Translations under genes and position numbers: made by a program | Shown: one piece after another, positions 51,346-60,821 of the stretch | Numbering within the stretch: position 1 is the first letter of the stretch | Layout: each line of letters starts with the position of its first letter | NCBI GenBank assembly: GCA_965194515.1 | Contig: OZ239146.1 | Coordinates: forward strand, 496,001-560,000 | Reading direction: 5' to 3' | DNA: 64,000 nucleotides | From: Acidimicrobilacustris europaeus | Lineage (GTDB): Bacteria > Actinomycetota > Acidimicrobiia > Acidimicrobiales > Acidimicrobilacustridaceae | The notes under the pieces: model-generated | Database searches by the model: none | Told to the model about the DNA's origin: nothing | Seen by the model: the letters and a program-made list of their open reading frames with translations, nothing else

Positions 51346-52071
51346 GTGGACATCCCCGGTATCGACCCATCACGCATCCCCGTGCACATTGCGGCGGTAA
51401 TGGATGGCAACGGGCGCTGGGCAACGAGCCGAGGTCTGAAGCGCACCGATGGTCACGCAGCCGGTGAAGAAGCGCTGTTCGACACCGTTGAGGGCGCACT
51501 TGATCTCGGCGTGAAATGGCTCACGGTCTACGCGTTCTCCACGGAGAACTGGCGTCGGCCCGCCGACGAGGTTCGCTTCCTGATGGGCTTCAACGAATCG
51601 TTGCTCGTGCGTCGTCGTGACGAACTCAACGAGATGGGCGTGCGAATGCGCTTCATCGGTCGTCGGGACTGGCGGGTGCCGAAGCGTCTCATCCGTCGTA
51701 TGGACGAATCGGTCGAACTCACAAAGAAAAACCGCACGCTCACCTTCACCATTGCCTTCAACTACGGCGGCCGGGCCGAAATTGTCGATGCCGTCAAGAT
51801 GTTGGTGGCCGAAGGCGTGCCCGCCGAGAAGATCGACGAAAAAGCAATCGCCAAGCGCCTCTATGACCCCGAGATGCCCGATCCCGATCTCGTTGTGCGT
51901 ACCTCAGGTGAATTCCGCACCTCAAACTTCCTCATGTGGGAAGCGGCCTATAGCGAACTGGTCTTTACCGACGCGCTGTGGCCCGACTTCCGCCGCGAGA
52001 ATCTCTTCGAGGCCGTTCGCGAATACCAAGCGCGCGACCGTCGATTCGGTGGCCTGAGCCCCGAAGCCTGA
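51346..52071 (+). CDS. uppS: Isoprenyl transferase (undecaprenyl-diphosphate synthase type)
   Basis: A 241-residue cis-prenyltransferase that extends farnesyl or geranyl diphosphate with isopentenyl diphosphate; it supplies the lipid carrier for peptidoglycan. Motifs: AAVMDGNGRWA with the essential Asp, HAAGEEAL, STENWRRP, FNYGGRAEI and RTSGEFRTSNFLMWEAAYSEL. Start GTG 51346 has TAACGT 7 nt upstream; ATG 51304 would add 14 residues. Exact chain length of product is not predictable. It is 12 bp from recO. Confidence 0.93.
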   Translation: MDIPGIDPSRIPVHIAAVMDGNGRWATSRGLKRTDGHAAGEEALFDTVEGALDLGVKWLTVYAFSTENWRRPADEVRFLMGFNESLLVRRRDELNEMGVRMRFIGRRDWRVPKRLIRRMDESVELTKKNRTLTFTIAFNYGGRAEIVDAVKMLVAEGVPAEKIDEKAIAKRLYDPEMPDPDLVVRTSGEFRTSNFLMWEAAYSELVFTDALWPDFRRENLFEAVREYQARDRRFGGLSPEA

Positions 52072-52083
52072 TCGGTCCGCCAC

Positions 52084-52821
52084 ATGGGGAAGGGCACGAT
52101 CCATCGCGACGAGGGGATCGTGCTGCGTACCTACAAACTCGGTGAAGCCGATCGCATCGTCGTCTTTCTGACCAAAGCGCGCGGCAAAGTGCGCGCAGTG
52201 GCCAAAGGCGTGCGCAAAACGAAATCAAAGTTCGGGTCAAGGCTCGAACCGATGAGCCATTGCGTGTTGCAGTTTTACGAAGGACGCGAGCTCGACATCG
52301 TCACTCAAGCCGAAAGCATCGATAACTTTCGGGCGGTGCGCGAAGACCTCGATCGCATCGGGCGCGGGGTTTCAATGCTGGAAGTCGCTGACCAACTCGC
52401 ACAAGAGGGCGAGGTCAACCCGCAGCTGTATCGCATGCTGCTCGGTGCATTGCGAACGCTTGAGACATCAACCTCGCCGTTAGTGGCCCCGGCGTTCTAT
52501 TGGAAGGTGTTGGCGCTCGAGGGTTATCGCCCCGAAGTGGACATCTGTGTGCAGTGCGGTGCAGATGACACCCCGTTGGTCGCATTCGATGTCGAAAGCG
52601 GGGGTCTGTTGTGCCGTACCTGCCGACGTGGCACGCCTGTCTCGGCCGATGCGGTCGTGATGATGCGGCAAATCCTGGGTGGGGGACTCAACGATGCGCT
52701 GGTCGCCGGGGAATCGCCGGACGCCGCCGCTGTGGTGCACGAGGTCGATCAACTGGCAACCCGTGCGGTGGAACACCACCTTGAGCGCCGCCTCCGATCG
52801 GTGAACGTGCTCGACCACTGA
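52084..52821 (+). CDS. recO: DNA repair protein RecO
   Basis: A 245-residue protein of the RecFOR recombination pathway: an N-terminal OB fold (residues 1-80, DEGIVLRTYKLGEADRIV) and a C-terminal helical domain with a zinc finger (CVQCG near 154 and CRTC near 174). The protein loads RecA on SSB-covered single-stranded DNA. Co-transcription with uppS at 12 bp is likely. Confidence 0.93.
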   Translation: MGKGTIHRDEGIVLRTYKLGEADRIVVFLTKARGKVRAVAKGVRKTKSKFGSRLEPMSHCVLQFYEGRELDIVTQAESIDNFRAVREDLDRIGRGVSMLEVADQLAQEGEVNPQLYRMLLGALRTLETSTSPLVAPAFYWKVLALEGYRPEVDICVQCGADDTPLVAFDVESGGLLCRTCRRGTPVSADAVVMMRQILGGGLNDALVAGESPDAAAVVHEVDQLATRAVEHHLERRLRSVNVLDH

Positions 52822-52905
52822 CGGCAAGTGGGCGGGTGAGGCGCATATCGCTTCCCGCCCCTGATACCTTCGCCCCTTCGAAGGCCGCATCACTCGGGGG
52901 ACGAA

Positions 52906-55350
52906 ATGACCAGCACGACCACCGCACAATCCGGAACAAACCAAGCGAGTCCACGACCGCTTGAAGGACTCCGCGTTGTCGACCTCACCGTCATTAACGG
53001 CGAGTTGTGTCCGAGGTTGCTTTGCGATCTCGGCGCCGAGGTCATCAAGGTCGAACCACCCGAGGGTTCGCCGGCTCGCCACTACGCGCCCGTGCGTAAG
53101 GGGATCTCGCTGTCCTTTGCGGTGAACAATGCAGGGAAGTTGGGCGTAGCGCTCGATCTCAGCGCTGCGGCCGATGTCGCCAAGTTGCATGAACTTCTTG
53201 ACCATGCCGACGTTGTCGTGACCTCGGGACCAGAGGTCGCTCCCGGCCTTTCGGTGCAGATGGTCGCCGAGAATCATCCGCATCTCGTTGTTGCTGCGGT
53301 GACCCCCTACGGCCTCACTGGTCCGTGGGCGGGTCGAGTCATTACTGATCAGGTTCTCTCAGCGACCGGTGGCATGACCTTCAAGGCCGGCGCGCTGAAC
53401 CGCGAACCGCTTCCCGCTCCGAGTCAGTTCAGCAACGATGTTGCTGCTTCAGTCGCCACGTGGGCTGCACTGTGCGCTCTGTGGCAACGAGAAGAAACCG
53501 GTGCCGGTCAGCTGCTCGACATTTCCCTCAACGAATCGTTGTCGCAATGTGCGGACTGGTCGTTGCCCAACTACACGGCGCGAGTACTTGCCGGTAATAA
53601 CTTTCCTGAATTCCGAGCCGGTTCTGGTCCGGTGTATCCGATCTTCAAATGTCGCGACGGCTATGTCCGCCTCATCGTGCTCAGTCCACCGCAATGGCGT
53701 GAGATGCGCGCGTGGCTTGGCGAGCCTGAGTATTTGCAGGACGAGGAATACGAATCTTTCCCTGGTCGATTCGCCATTGCCGACGCGATTCTCAATCCTT
53801 TGTACGAAGAGCTCTTTGCCGAGCTTTCGGTCGAGGAAGTTTCCGCCAAGGCGCAAGAACGAGGCATTGTCTGTACGCCGGTGTACGACGCTCCTCGCGC
53901 ACTCTCGAATGAACATTTCGATTCGCGTGGAACATTCCAGTCCATGGAACTTGCTCCTGGTGTGGTCGCCCAAATGGCTTCCGGATATTTCGAATTCAAT
54001 GGCAACCGTGTCGGTCCGCAAACACCGCCGCCTTCGATCGGCCAACATAACGAGCAGGTCTTTGCATCGCTTGGCGAGAAGCGAATGGCAAAGGCAAAGA
54101 GTGCGCCATCGTTGCCACTCGCGGGGCTTCGTGTCATGGACTTTGGTCAAGGTGCGGTGGGTGTCGAAGCCGGTCGACTCTTTGGCGAATACGGCGCCGA
54201 TGTCATCAAGATCGAAACTCGTTCGCATTACGACTTCATTCGTGTCGTTACCGGAACCGAAATGGGTCCGTCATTCGCATCATCGAGTCGTTCGAAGCGT
54301 GGCTTTGGAGTGAATGCAAAGTTCCCCGAGGGCCGTCAGCTTCTTCTCGATCTGGTGAAAGAGTCCGACGTTGTCATTGAAAACGTCACCACTGGCGCAA
54401 TGGACGCGTTGGGCATCGGTTACGCAGATCTCTCTGCGGCCAATCCCGGCGTTGCCATGGTGGCCAGCCAACTCATGGGTTCTCGTGGCGTGTGGGCGCA
54501 TTGGCGTGGTTACGGTCCGAGCACGCAAGCTCCTGGTGGCGTTTCGTTCCTGTGGTCCTATGAGAACGAAGACGAGCCCGCCGGCACTGCATCGGTCTTC
54601 CCTGACCATTTCGTTGGGCGACTGTCAGCGTGTGGCGCACTCGCCACGCTCATCGGTCGCTCTCGCGGCACGGTCCCTGGCGGACACATTGAAATCGCGC
54701 AGTGCGAAGCGGTGGTCGGCTCGATCGCTGACTTGCTGGCTGCTGAGTCCATCGAGCCCGGTTCTGTTCGTCCTATGGGTGTTCATTCCGAGCAAGCGGC
54801 GCCTGGCGCGATGTATCGCTGCGCAACCGAGATCGATGCGACCGGCAATGAAAATGCCGAAATGTGGGTCGCTATTAGTTGTCGCGACGATGCCGACTGG
54901 ACCGCACTTTGTGGCGTTATTGGTCAACCGGCATTGGCAACTGATGCTCGCTATCTGACCTTCGCCGATCGCGCTGCCGCAGCCGCCGAGCTCGATGCGA
55001 TCATCGGCGAGTGGGCAATGTCACGCAATCGTTTCGAGATTGCCGATGCATGTCAGGCCGTTGGGGTTCCTGCTGGTCCAATGCTGACATCGCCTGATCT
55101 CCTTGTGAATGAGCATTTCATCGAACGCGGATTCCTTGTCGAAATAGATCAGCCTGGCGTTGGCGTCTTCACTCTTGAAGGCCCTGCATTCATTGCCAGC
55201 GGCATGAGTGAACCGGTTGAAACGCCGGCCCCGTGGCTTGGTGAACACAGCGTTGCGATTTGTCGAGATCTCCTCGGCCGTGACGAGGCATCGATCGATG
55301 ACTTGATCGCACGCGGCATCGTGGAAGTGACACCTCCTGCTGGCAAGTAA
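52906..55350 (+). CDS. Tandem CoA-transferase family III (CaiB/BaiF) protein
   Basis: An 814-residue protein made of two complete-looking family III CoA-transferase domains (about 17-395 and 405-805), joined by a short linker. Each opens with LxGLRVxDxxxG and has DLGAEVIKVEPPEG or EYGADVIKIETR. The positions equivalent to the aspartate nucleophile of the family (SMxDA in formyl-CoA transferase) read SLNESL and AQCEAV, a Glu in both copies. Family members move CoA between carboxylic acids. A family of two-domain forms is known in actinobacteria. GGGGGA precedes the ATG. It is adjacent to glyS with no functional link seen. Confidence 0.85.
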   Translation: MTSTTTAQSGTNQASPRPLEGLRVVDLTVINGELCPRLLCDLGAEVIKVEPPEGSPARHYAPVRKGISLSFAVNNAGKLGVALDLSAAADVAKLHELLDHADVVVTSGPEVAPGLSVQMVAENHPHLVVAAVTPYGLTGPWAGRVITDQVLSATGGMTFKAGALNREPLPAPSQFSNDVAASVATWAALCALWQREETGAGQLLDISLNESLSQCADWSLPNYTARVLAGNNFPEFRAGSGPVYPIFKCRDGYVRLIVLSPPQWREMRAWLGEPEYLQDEEYESFPGRFAIADAILNPLYEELFAELSVEEVSAKAQERGIVCTPVYDAPRALSNEHFDSRGTFQSMELAPGVVAQMASGYFEFNGNRVGPQTPPPSIGQHNEQVFASLGEKRMAKAKSAPSLPLAGLRVMDFGQGAVGVEAGRLFGEYGADVIKIETRSHYDFIRVVTGTEMGPSFASSSRSKRGFGVNAKFPEGRQLLLDLVKESDVVIENVTTGAMDALGIGYADLSAANPGVAMVASQLMGSRGVWAHWRGYGPSTQAPGGVSFLWSYENEDEPAGTASVFPDHFVGRLSACGALATLIGRSRGTVPGGHIEIAQCEAVVGSIADLLAAESIEPGSVRPMGVHSEQAAPGAMYRCATEIDATGNENAEMWVAISCRDDADWTALCGVIGQPALATDARYLTFADRAAAAAELDAIIGEWAMSRNRFEIADACQAVGVPAGPMLTSPDLLVNEHFIERGFLVEIDQPGVGVFTLEGPAFIASGMSEPVETPAPWLGEHSVAICRDLLGRDEASIDDLIARGIVEVTPPAGK

Positions 55351-55361
55351 CCTCACCGGTT

Positions 55362-56693
55362 ATGCCAGTTGAGTCATCGGTACCCAATGACGTCTCCTTG
55401 ATGGAGAAGGTCGTCAACCTGTCCAAGCGTCGCGGCTTTGTGTTCCCCTCAGCCGAGATCTACGGCGGGTTTCGCTCCACCTATGACTACGGCCCCATCG
55501 GGGTGCAACTGCTTCGTAATGTGAAGGACGCATGGTGGCGTTCGATGGTGCAAATGCGCGACGACGTCGTTGGTCTCGACGCATCGATCCTTTCGCCGCC
55601 GGCCGTTTGGGAAGCCTCCGGCCATCTCAAGAACTTCACTGATCCGCTCGTTGATTGTCGCAAATGTCATGAGCGTTTCCGCGAGGACCAACTTGTCGAC
55701 CCCACGACCTGTCCGTCGTGCGGCGAGAAGGACTCCTTCACCGAGGCGCGCAATTTCAACTTGATGTTCAAGACACACGCTGGTCCCGTCGAATCCGATG
55801 CGGCGGTGGCGTACCTGCGTCCTGAAACTGCACAGGGAATGTTCATCAACTTCTCGAACGTGCTGCAGACCAGTCGCAAGAAGCCACCGTTTGGTATCGC
55901 GCAGATCGGCAAGTCGTTTCGAAATGAAATCACACCCGGAAACTTTGTCTTCCGCACCCGTGAGTTCGAACAGATGGAGCTCGAGTTCTTCGTTCCGCCG
56001 GAAGATGCGCAGAAGTGGTACGAGTACTGGTGCGCCGAGCGTTATCGCTGGTACATCGATCTCGGAATCCCCGAGAGCCGACTTCGTATGCGTCCTCACG
56101 ATGCCGACGAACTCAGTCACTATTCATCGGGCACCTCCGATGTCGAGTTTCTTTTCCCTTGGGGCTGGGGCGAGCTTGAAGGTGTCGCCAACCGTGGTGA
56201 CTACGACCTCACCCAGCACTCGGAACATTCGGGCGAAAAGCTTGAGTACTTCGATCAAAGCGCAAATATCCGCTATCGCCCGCATGTCATCGAGCCTGCG
56301 GCCGGTGCCACTCGCACGATGATGGCGTTCTTGCTCGCCTCCTACGACGAAGAAGACGTTCGCGGCGAAGTTCGCACGGTGCTGCGTCTGCATCCACGTC
56401 TTGCTCCCTACAAGGTGGCGGTCCTTCCACTTTCGAAGAAGGACGAACTGACGCCTGTCGCCCGCGAGGTGCTCGGAATGCTTCAGCCCCTCATGATGTG
56501 TGATTACGACGAAACCCAGGCCATCGGTCGGCGCTATCGCCGCCAGGACGAACTCGGCACCCCGTTTTGCGTCACGGTCGATTTCGACACCCTCGAGGAC
56601 CAAGCGGTCACCGTTCGTGAACGGGATTCCATGGAACAAGAACGCATCGCCATCACCGATCTGCCCGGGTATCTGTTGCCCCGGTTGGTCTGA
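55362..56693 (+). CDS. glyS: Glycyl-tRNA synthetase (eukaryote/archaea-type, class II)
   Basis: A 443-residue homodimeric class II synthetase. The N-terminal MEKVVNLSKRRGFVFPSAEIYGG, motif 2 near FRNEITPGNFVFRTREFEQMELEFF and motif 3 near GATRTMMAFLL are all clear. A zinc-binding CRKCHERF...CPSCG element is present. It charges tRNA-Gly. The start follows the CoA-transferase by 11 bp; a TAACCT box is 8 nt before ATG. Confidence 0.96.
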   Translation: MPVESSVPNDVSLMEKVVNLSKRRGFVFPSAEIYGGFRSTYDYGPIGVQLLRNVKDAWWRSMVQMRDDVVGLDASILSPPAVWEASGHLKNFTDPLVDCRKCHERFREDQLVDPTTCPSCGEKDSFTEARNFNLMFKTHAGPVESDAAVAYLRPETAQGMFINFSNVLQTSRKKPPFGIAQIGKSFRNEITPGNFVFRTREFEQMELEFFVPPEDAQKWYEYWCAERYRWYIDLGIPESRLRMRPHDADELSHYSSGTSDVEFLFPWGWGELEGVANRGDYDLTQHSEHSGEKLEYFDQSANIRYRPHVIEPAAGATRTMMAFLLASYDEEDVRGEVRTVLRLHPRLAPYKVAVLPLSKKDELTPVAREVLGMLQPLMMCDYDETQAIGRRYRRQDELGTPFCVTVDFDTLEDQAVTVRERDSMEQERIAITDLPGYLLPRLV

Positions 56694-56729
56694 CCATTCT
56701 CGCTGCTACCGTCCGGCCCGGAGGCATAC

Positions 56730-58562
56730 GTGGGCATTCAGGACGATGACATCGCAGCGGTACGGAATGCCACTGACATTGTCGCGGTCATCTCCGAGCA
56801 TGTTCAGCTGAAACGAGTCGGTCGGCGCTGGCAGGGCCTCTGCCCATTCCACCAAGAGAAGTCTGGTTCGTTCTCGGTCAATGCCGAGGAGAAGCTCTAT
56901 TACTGCTTCGGGTGTGGCGCCAAGGGCGATGTCATTACGTTTGTGCGCGAGGTCGAGCACCTCGACTTTGTCGGAGCGGTTGAAAAACTCGCCGTGAAAT
57001 CTGGCGTCACGCTTCGCTATACCGATGAAGGTCAGAACGAAGGGCGCAAGCGTCGAACCAAGTTGCTCGATGCCATTTCGAAAGCGAGCGACTGGTATCA
57101 CGACCGGCTGCTTTCATCGCCCGACGCGGCAGCAGCGCGCGGCTATCTACGTTCGCGCGGTCTCGATGGTGACGATGTACGAAACTTCGGTATCGGATGG
57201 GCGCCCGAGGGCTGGGACGAACTTGCTCGTGCAATCAAAGTTCCCGACGACGTCTTCGTTGAAGCCGGTTTGGGTTTCATCAACAGTCGCAATCGTCCGA
57301 CCGACGCGTTTCGTGGGCGCATCATGTTCCCTATCCACGATGTTGCCGGAGCCAATGTTGGTTTCGGTGGGCGCATTATGCCCGGTGTCGACGGAGCGAA
57401 ATATAAGAACTCTGTCGATAGTCCGATCTATAGCAAGTCGAAGTTGCTCTACGGCCTTCACATGGCGAAAGCCGACATCGTTAAGGCCGATGAAGCGATT
57501 ATTTGCGAGGGCTACACCGACGTCATCGGTTTCTTCAAAGCCGGCATGCCCCGAGCCGTTGCAACCTGCGGAACTGCGCTCACTGAAGACCATGTGAAGT
57601 TGCTGCGCAGTTTTGCGCAGCGCGTTGTGCTTGCCTTCGATGCCGATGCTGCCGGTCAGAATGCCGCAGCACGCGTCTACACCTGGGAAAAGAAGTACGA
57701 CCTCGATGTAGCTGTTGCGGTATTCCCGGGTGGTGCTGATCCTGCTGATCTCGCGCAGTCCGATCCCGAGGCGTTGGCCACCGCAATTGCAGAGGCAAAA
57801 CCGTTCTTGAAATTCCGACTCGACCGAGTCCTTGATTCGTCACCGCTCGATACCCCTGAACATCGTGCCCGTGCCGCCGACGCCGCCATGGCGGTTGTGC
57901 TTGAGCATCCCAGTGACATTGTTCGTGATCAGTATTTGTTAGAGGTCGCCGCTCGTCTGCGCCTCGATCCTGACCAGTTGAGGAATCGTCGACCAACTCC
58001 TGGCGGTGGGGGATCGGGGCCAGGTTCCCGAGAGAACACATCGGCGACCCGTCCGCAGCGTCCGTCGCAACCGCTTGTGCATCGCGACACTGCCGCTACC
58101 GAAGCGCTCCGCCACCTCATTTGGGATCCCGAGACCATTACGCCCCTTCTCGACGAGGTTCTCTTTCCCGATCCGCTCGCGGCGAACGCCTATCGGGCAC
58201 TGCTGGCGACTGCGTCTGTCGCCGACGCCATCGAGATGGCCGCTGCCGATGATCCTGTCGCAGGCGACCTCCTGCAACGTCTTGCTGTCGAAGAACCCGA
58301 GTCAACCGTGCAGAGCGTGATGATCCGGCTCGTTGACGACGCTGCCAACGCATCCATGGCTGCGCTTCAGGCCGAAGCCCGAGTCGCGGACGACCCCTTC
58401 GCTGTCGGCGAAGCCATTCGCTGGCTCAACCTCCGAATCATGGATCTACGTGAGCAAGAAGGTTCGCTCAACGAAGACATGGAAGCGATGCACGACCTAC
58501 TGGCTTGGTTGACCGATTCCGAGAACGATTCAGTCACCCACGATGGAGTTCGTCATGTCTGA
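56730..58562 (+). CDS. dnaG: DNA primase
   Basis: A 610-residue primase. The N-terminal zinc-binding domain has C38, H41, C59 and C62 (CPFH...CFGC). The TOPRIM catalytic domain includes EGYTDVIGF near residue 253 and AFDADAAGQNAA near 303, with metal-binding acidic residues. The C-terminal helicase-binding domain follows (about 440-610). GTG 56730 is preceded by GGAGG at 5 nt. The 3' end overlaps the rpoD start by 8 bp. Confidence 0.95.
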   Translation: MGIQDDDIAAVRNATDIVAVISEHVQLKRVGRRWQGLCPFHQEKSGSFSVNAEEKLYYCFGCGAKGDVITFVREVEHLDFVGAVEKLAVKSGVTLRYTDEGQNEGRKRRTKLLDAISKASDWYHDRLLSSPDAAAARGYLRSRGLDGDDVRNFGIGWAPEGWDELARAIKVPDDVFVEAGLGFINSRNRPTDAFRGRIMFPIHDVAGANVGFGGRIMPGVDGAKYKNSVDSPIYSKSKLLYGLHMAKADIVKADEAIICEGYTDVIGFFKAGMPRAVATCGTALTEDHVKLLRSFAQRVVLAFDADAAGQNAAARVYTWEKKYDLDVAVAVFPGGADPADLAQSDPEALATAIAEAKPFLKFRLDRVLDSSPLDTPEHRARAADAAMAVVLEHPSDIVRDQYLLEVAARLRLDPDQLRNRRPTPGGGGSGPGSRENTSATRPQRPSQPLVHRDTAATEALRHLIWDPETITPLLDEVLFPDPLAANAYRALLATASVADAIEMAAADDPVAGDLLQRLAVEEPESTVQSVMIRLVDDAANASMAALQAEARVADDPFAVGEAIRWLNLRIMDLREQEGSLNEDMEAMHDLLAWLTDSENDSVTHDGVRHV

Positions 58563-59910
58563 CTCGACTGACGTATCGAATTCGTCAACCGAGTCATCGT
58601 TTGGTGGCAGTCCCACAGGCGAGGCCGCGTTCAAGCGGCTTGTCAAACGTGGCTTGGCCCGTCCCGATCTTGTTGTCTCCGGCGATGAAGCCATCGAAGC
58701 GCTTATCGATGTCGATCCAACACCGGAAGCGATCGAACAACTCCGTCTGCGTCTTGCTGAACACGGGATCACGCTCGACGATGCGGTTCCTGTTGCCGAA
58801 GAGATCGACGCGCTCGACGATGCTGATGGTGGTGGCGATATCGAAGAAGTCGTCATCATCGCTCACGACCCACTGCTCGACGATCTCGAAGATGACGACC
58901 TCGTTGAGCGTCGAATGCGCGCCCGATTCCGACCATCAACCAAAGCCACGATGCGACTGAATTCTCAATCGGGCGGCACTTCTGATCCTGTCCGGATGTA
59001 CATGCGCGAGATCGGGCGCGTCTCGCTGCTGACGGGCCCTGAGGAAGTTGTGCTGGCCAAGCAGATCGAACGAGGAACAGCAGCGTCAGAGCGGCTGGCT
59101 GACCTTGCTGCTGAAGGTTCGCTCGATGCCCTCGAACCAGCCGAACGGACGCAACTGAAGCGACTCGCGCGCAAAGGTGAGGACGCAAAGGCAGAACTCA
59201 CCCAGGCCAATCTGCGTCTTGTTGTTTCGATCGCGAAGCGTTACGCCGGCGGTGGAGCAATGCAGCTTCTTGATCTCATTCAAGAAGGAAATCTTGGGCT
59301 TATGCGCGCAGTCGAGAAGTTCGACTGGACGAAGGGGTTCAAGTTCTCGACCTATGCCACGTGGTGGATTCGCCAAGCCATCACCCGGGCAATTGCTGAC
59401 CAAGCGCGAACGATTCGCATTCCTGTCCACATGATGGAAGCGATCAACAAACAGATCCGAGTCTCGCGTGAGATGACTCAACAGCTTGAACGTGAACCAA
59501 CTGACGATGAACTTGCTGCCCGGCTGGAGTATCCGGTCGAGAAGGTGCGTGAGTTGAAGCGCTTTGCGATCGATCCGCTGTCGCTTGATTCGCCGCTACG
59601 TGAAGGAGAGAACTCAAGTCTCTCTGACATCATTGAAGATCATCGTCTTGAAACTCCCGCCGACGCTGCGACTCGGCACATGCTCAACGAAGCGATCGAA
59701 GAAGCTCTCGACGAACTCAATGATCGTGAACGTGAACTTCTCCGTATGCGATTTGGGCTCGACGACGGTCAGCCCCGCACGCTCGAGGAAGTCGGGCGCC
59801 AATTCGGTGTCACTCGCGAGCGAATTCGCCAGATCGAGACAAAAACGTTGGCGAAGCTTCGCAACCCTCAGCACAGTCAGCGTTTGCGCGACTACTTCGA
59901 GGTCGACTGA
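58555..59910 (+). CDS. rpoD: Primary RNA polymerase sigma factor
   Basis: A 451-residue sigma-70 factor. Region 1.1-like N-terminus is acidic (DDADGGGDIEEV, DDLEDDDLVE). Region 1.2/2 has DPVRMYMREIG, LRLVVSIAKRY, DLIQEGNLGLMRAVEKFD and YATWWIRQAI, which read the -10. Region 4 with VGRQFGVTRERIRQIE reads the -35. ATG 58555 has GGAG 6 nt upstream and is preferred; ATG 58543 would add 4 residues. It overlaps dnaG by 8 bp and the next gene by 1 bp. This is the standard primary sigma; the many TANNNT boxes in the window fit its use. Confidence 0.96.
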   Translation: MSDSTDVSNSSTESSFGGSPTGEAAFKRLVKRGLARPDLVVSGDEAIEALIDVDPTPEAIEQLRLRLAEHGITLDDAVPVAEEIDALDDADGGGDIEEVVIIAHDPLLDDLEDDDLVERRMRARFRPSTKATMRLNSQSGGTSDPVRMYMREIGRVSLLTGPEEVVLAKQIERGTAASERLADLAAEGSLDALEPAERTQLKRLARKGEDAKAELTQANLRLVVSIAKRYAGGGAMQLLDLIQEGNLGLMRAVEKFDWTKGFKFSTYATWWIRQAITRAIADQARTIRIPVHMMEAINKQIRVSREMTQQLEREPTDDELAARLEYPVEKVRELKRFAIDPLSLDSPLREGENSSLSDIIEDHRLETPADAATRHMLNEAIEEALDELNDRERELLRMRFGLDDGQPRTLEEVGRQFGVTRERIRQIETKTLAKLRNPQHSQRLRDYFEVD

Positions 59911-60092
59911 TGAAGCAGATTCTTGTGGTGGGGTTGGTTGCTGTCGTGGCCTCGGCATTGGCATTGGTGGTAGCGGCACGCCGTCGCCAGCCTGAACCGT
60001 CTTGGGAACCTGGCCTCGAGTTCAACCCTGATTTCGATCTGACCCCCGAGGAAATCATGGCCGACATCAAAGGGGAGTCGCCCACCGCCTAA
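59910..60092 (+). CDS. Small single-span membrane protein coupled to rpoD
   Basis: A 60-residue protein with one helix (about 3-23, ILVVGLVAVVASALALVVA), then RRRQ and a short cytoplasmic Pro/Glu/Asp-rich tail (EFNPDFDLTPEEIMADIKGE). The ATG overlaps the rpoD stop by one base (TGATG). No family is recognised. Its coupling to the primary sigma gene is the only hint of function. Confidence 0.65.
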   Translation: MKQILVVGLVAVVASALALVVAARRRQPEPSWEPGLEFNPDFDLTPEEIMADIKGESPTA

Positions 60093-60094
60093 TC

Positions 60095-60119
60095 GGCTCG
60101 ACCCGAGGCGGGCCGAGCC
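60095..60119 (+). terminator. GC-rich hairpin after the rpoD unit
   Basis: GGCTCG / CGAGCC with an inner CCCG/CGGG stem (60095-60119). No T tract follows, so termination is only possible. Confidence 0.4.
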
Positions 60120-60175
60120 GGCTGACGGTGCTCGGACGAGGGGTCTCGGGGCCGCTGCTATCCTCAACTTTCCTT

Positions 60176-60248
60176 TCCGGGGTAGCTCAGCTGGCAGAGC
60201 ATCTGACTGTTAATCAGAGGGTCGTGGGTTCGAGCCCCACCCCCGGAG
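60176..60248 (+). tRNA. tRNA-Asn (anticodon GTT)
   Basis: The acceptor TCCGGGG pairs with CCCCGGA. The anticodon stem is CTGAC/GTCAG-like with loop TGTTAAT holding GTT, and the T arm is GTTCGAGCC. The discriminator is G and CCA is not encoded. A TATCCT box at 60159-60164, 12 nt upstream, is the likely -10. Confidence 0.95.
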
Positions 60249-60262
60249 CAAGATTGACCAAC

Positions 60263-60338
<76 letters not shown>

Positions 60339-60374
60339 CCTGTTTGTTCATATTTTGTGTTTGGAGGACCTGCG

Positions 60375-60794
60375 GTGAGCTCAGTGTTCGCAGAGACCTG
60401 GTCTGAAACGTGGAACTCTCACGATCCAAACGCAATCGTTCTCCTGTACGCCGATGACGGCGTTCATCGGATGGCTGCTGGCTCGACCTACGTGGGTGCG
60501 GCGCAATTGCGAGAGATGGTGGATCGCTCATTGCGCGGGTACCCGGATCTCTATTTTTTGATTCGGGATCATCACGTACTCACTATCGATAACTCTCCGT
60601 CGAAACGCTTTGTTATTGAGTACACGATGACCGGAACTCAACGTGAAGCAATCGGTGATCGTGCTGGTACGGGCAAATCGATCACGATTGATGGTGCGAT
60701 GATTGGCGAATTGGACGCAAGTCATCGAATTCACCGGTGTACGGACTATCTCGATCACCATTCCATCCGTCAGCAGCTTGGTCTCATCGATTAA
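60375..60794 (+). CDS. SnoaL-like/nuclear transport factor 2-fold protein
   Basis: A 139-residue protein beginning at GTG 60375, with GGAGG 7 nt upstream. A helical N-terminus (FAETWSETWNSHDP) precedes the LLYADDGVHR segment, a cone-shaped beta sheet with RDHHVL and RCTDYLDHHS. This is the SnoaL fold, whose members isomerise or cyclise polyketides or simply bind ligands. Catalytic function is unknown; the nearby glycosyltransferases give no clear substrate. Confidence 0.75.
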   Translation: MSSVFAETWSETWNSHDPNAIVLLYADDGVHRMAAGSTYVGAAQLREMVDRSLRGYPDLYFLIRDHHVLTIDNSPSKRFVIEYTMTGTQREAIGDRAGTGKSITIDGAMIGELDASHRIHRCTDYLDHHSIRQQLGLID

Positions 60795-60808
60795 CGGCAC
60801 TGCTCGCG

Positions 60809-60814
60809 TAGTAT
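60809..60814 (+). promoter_or_regulatory. -10 box of a probable leaderless promoter
   Basis: TAGTAT lies 7 nt before ATG 60822. Confidence 0.5.
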
Positions 60815-60821
60815 CGGGTTC

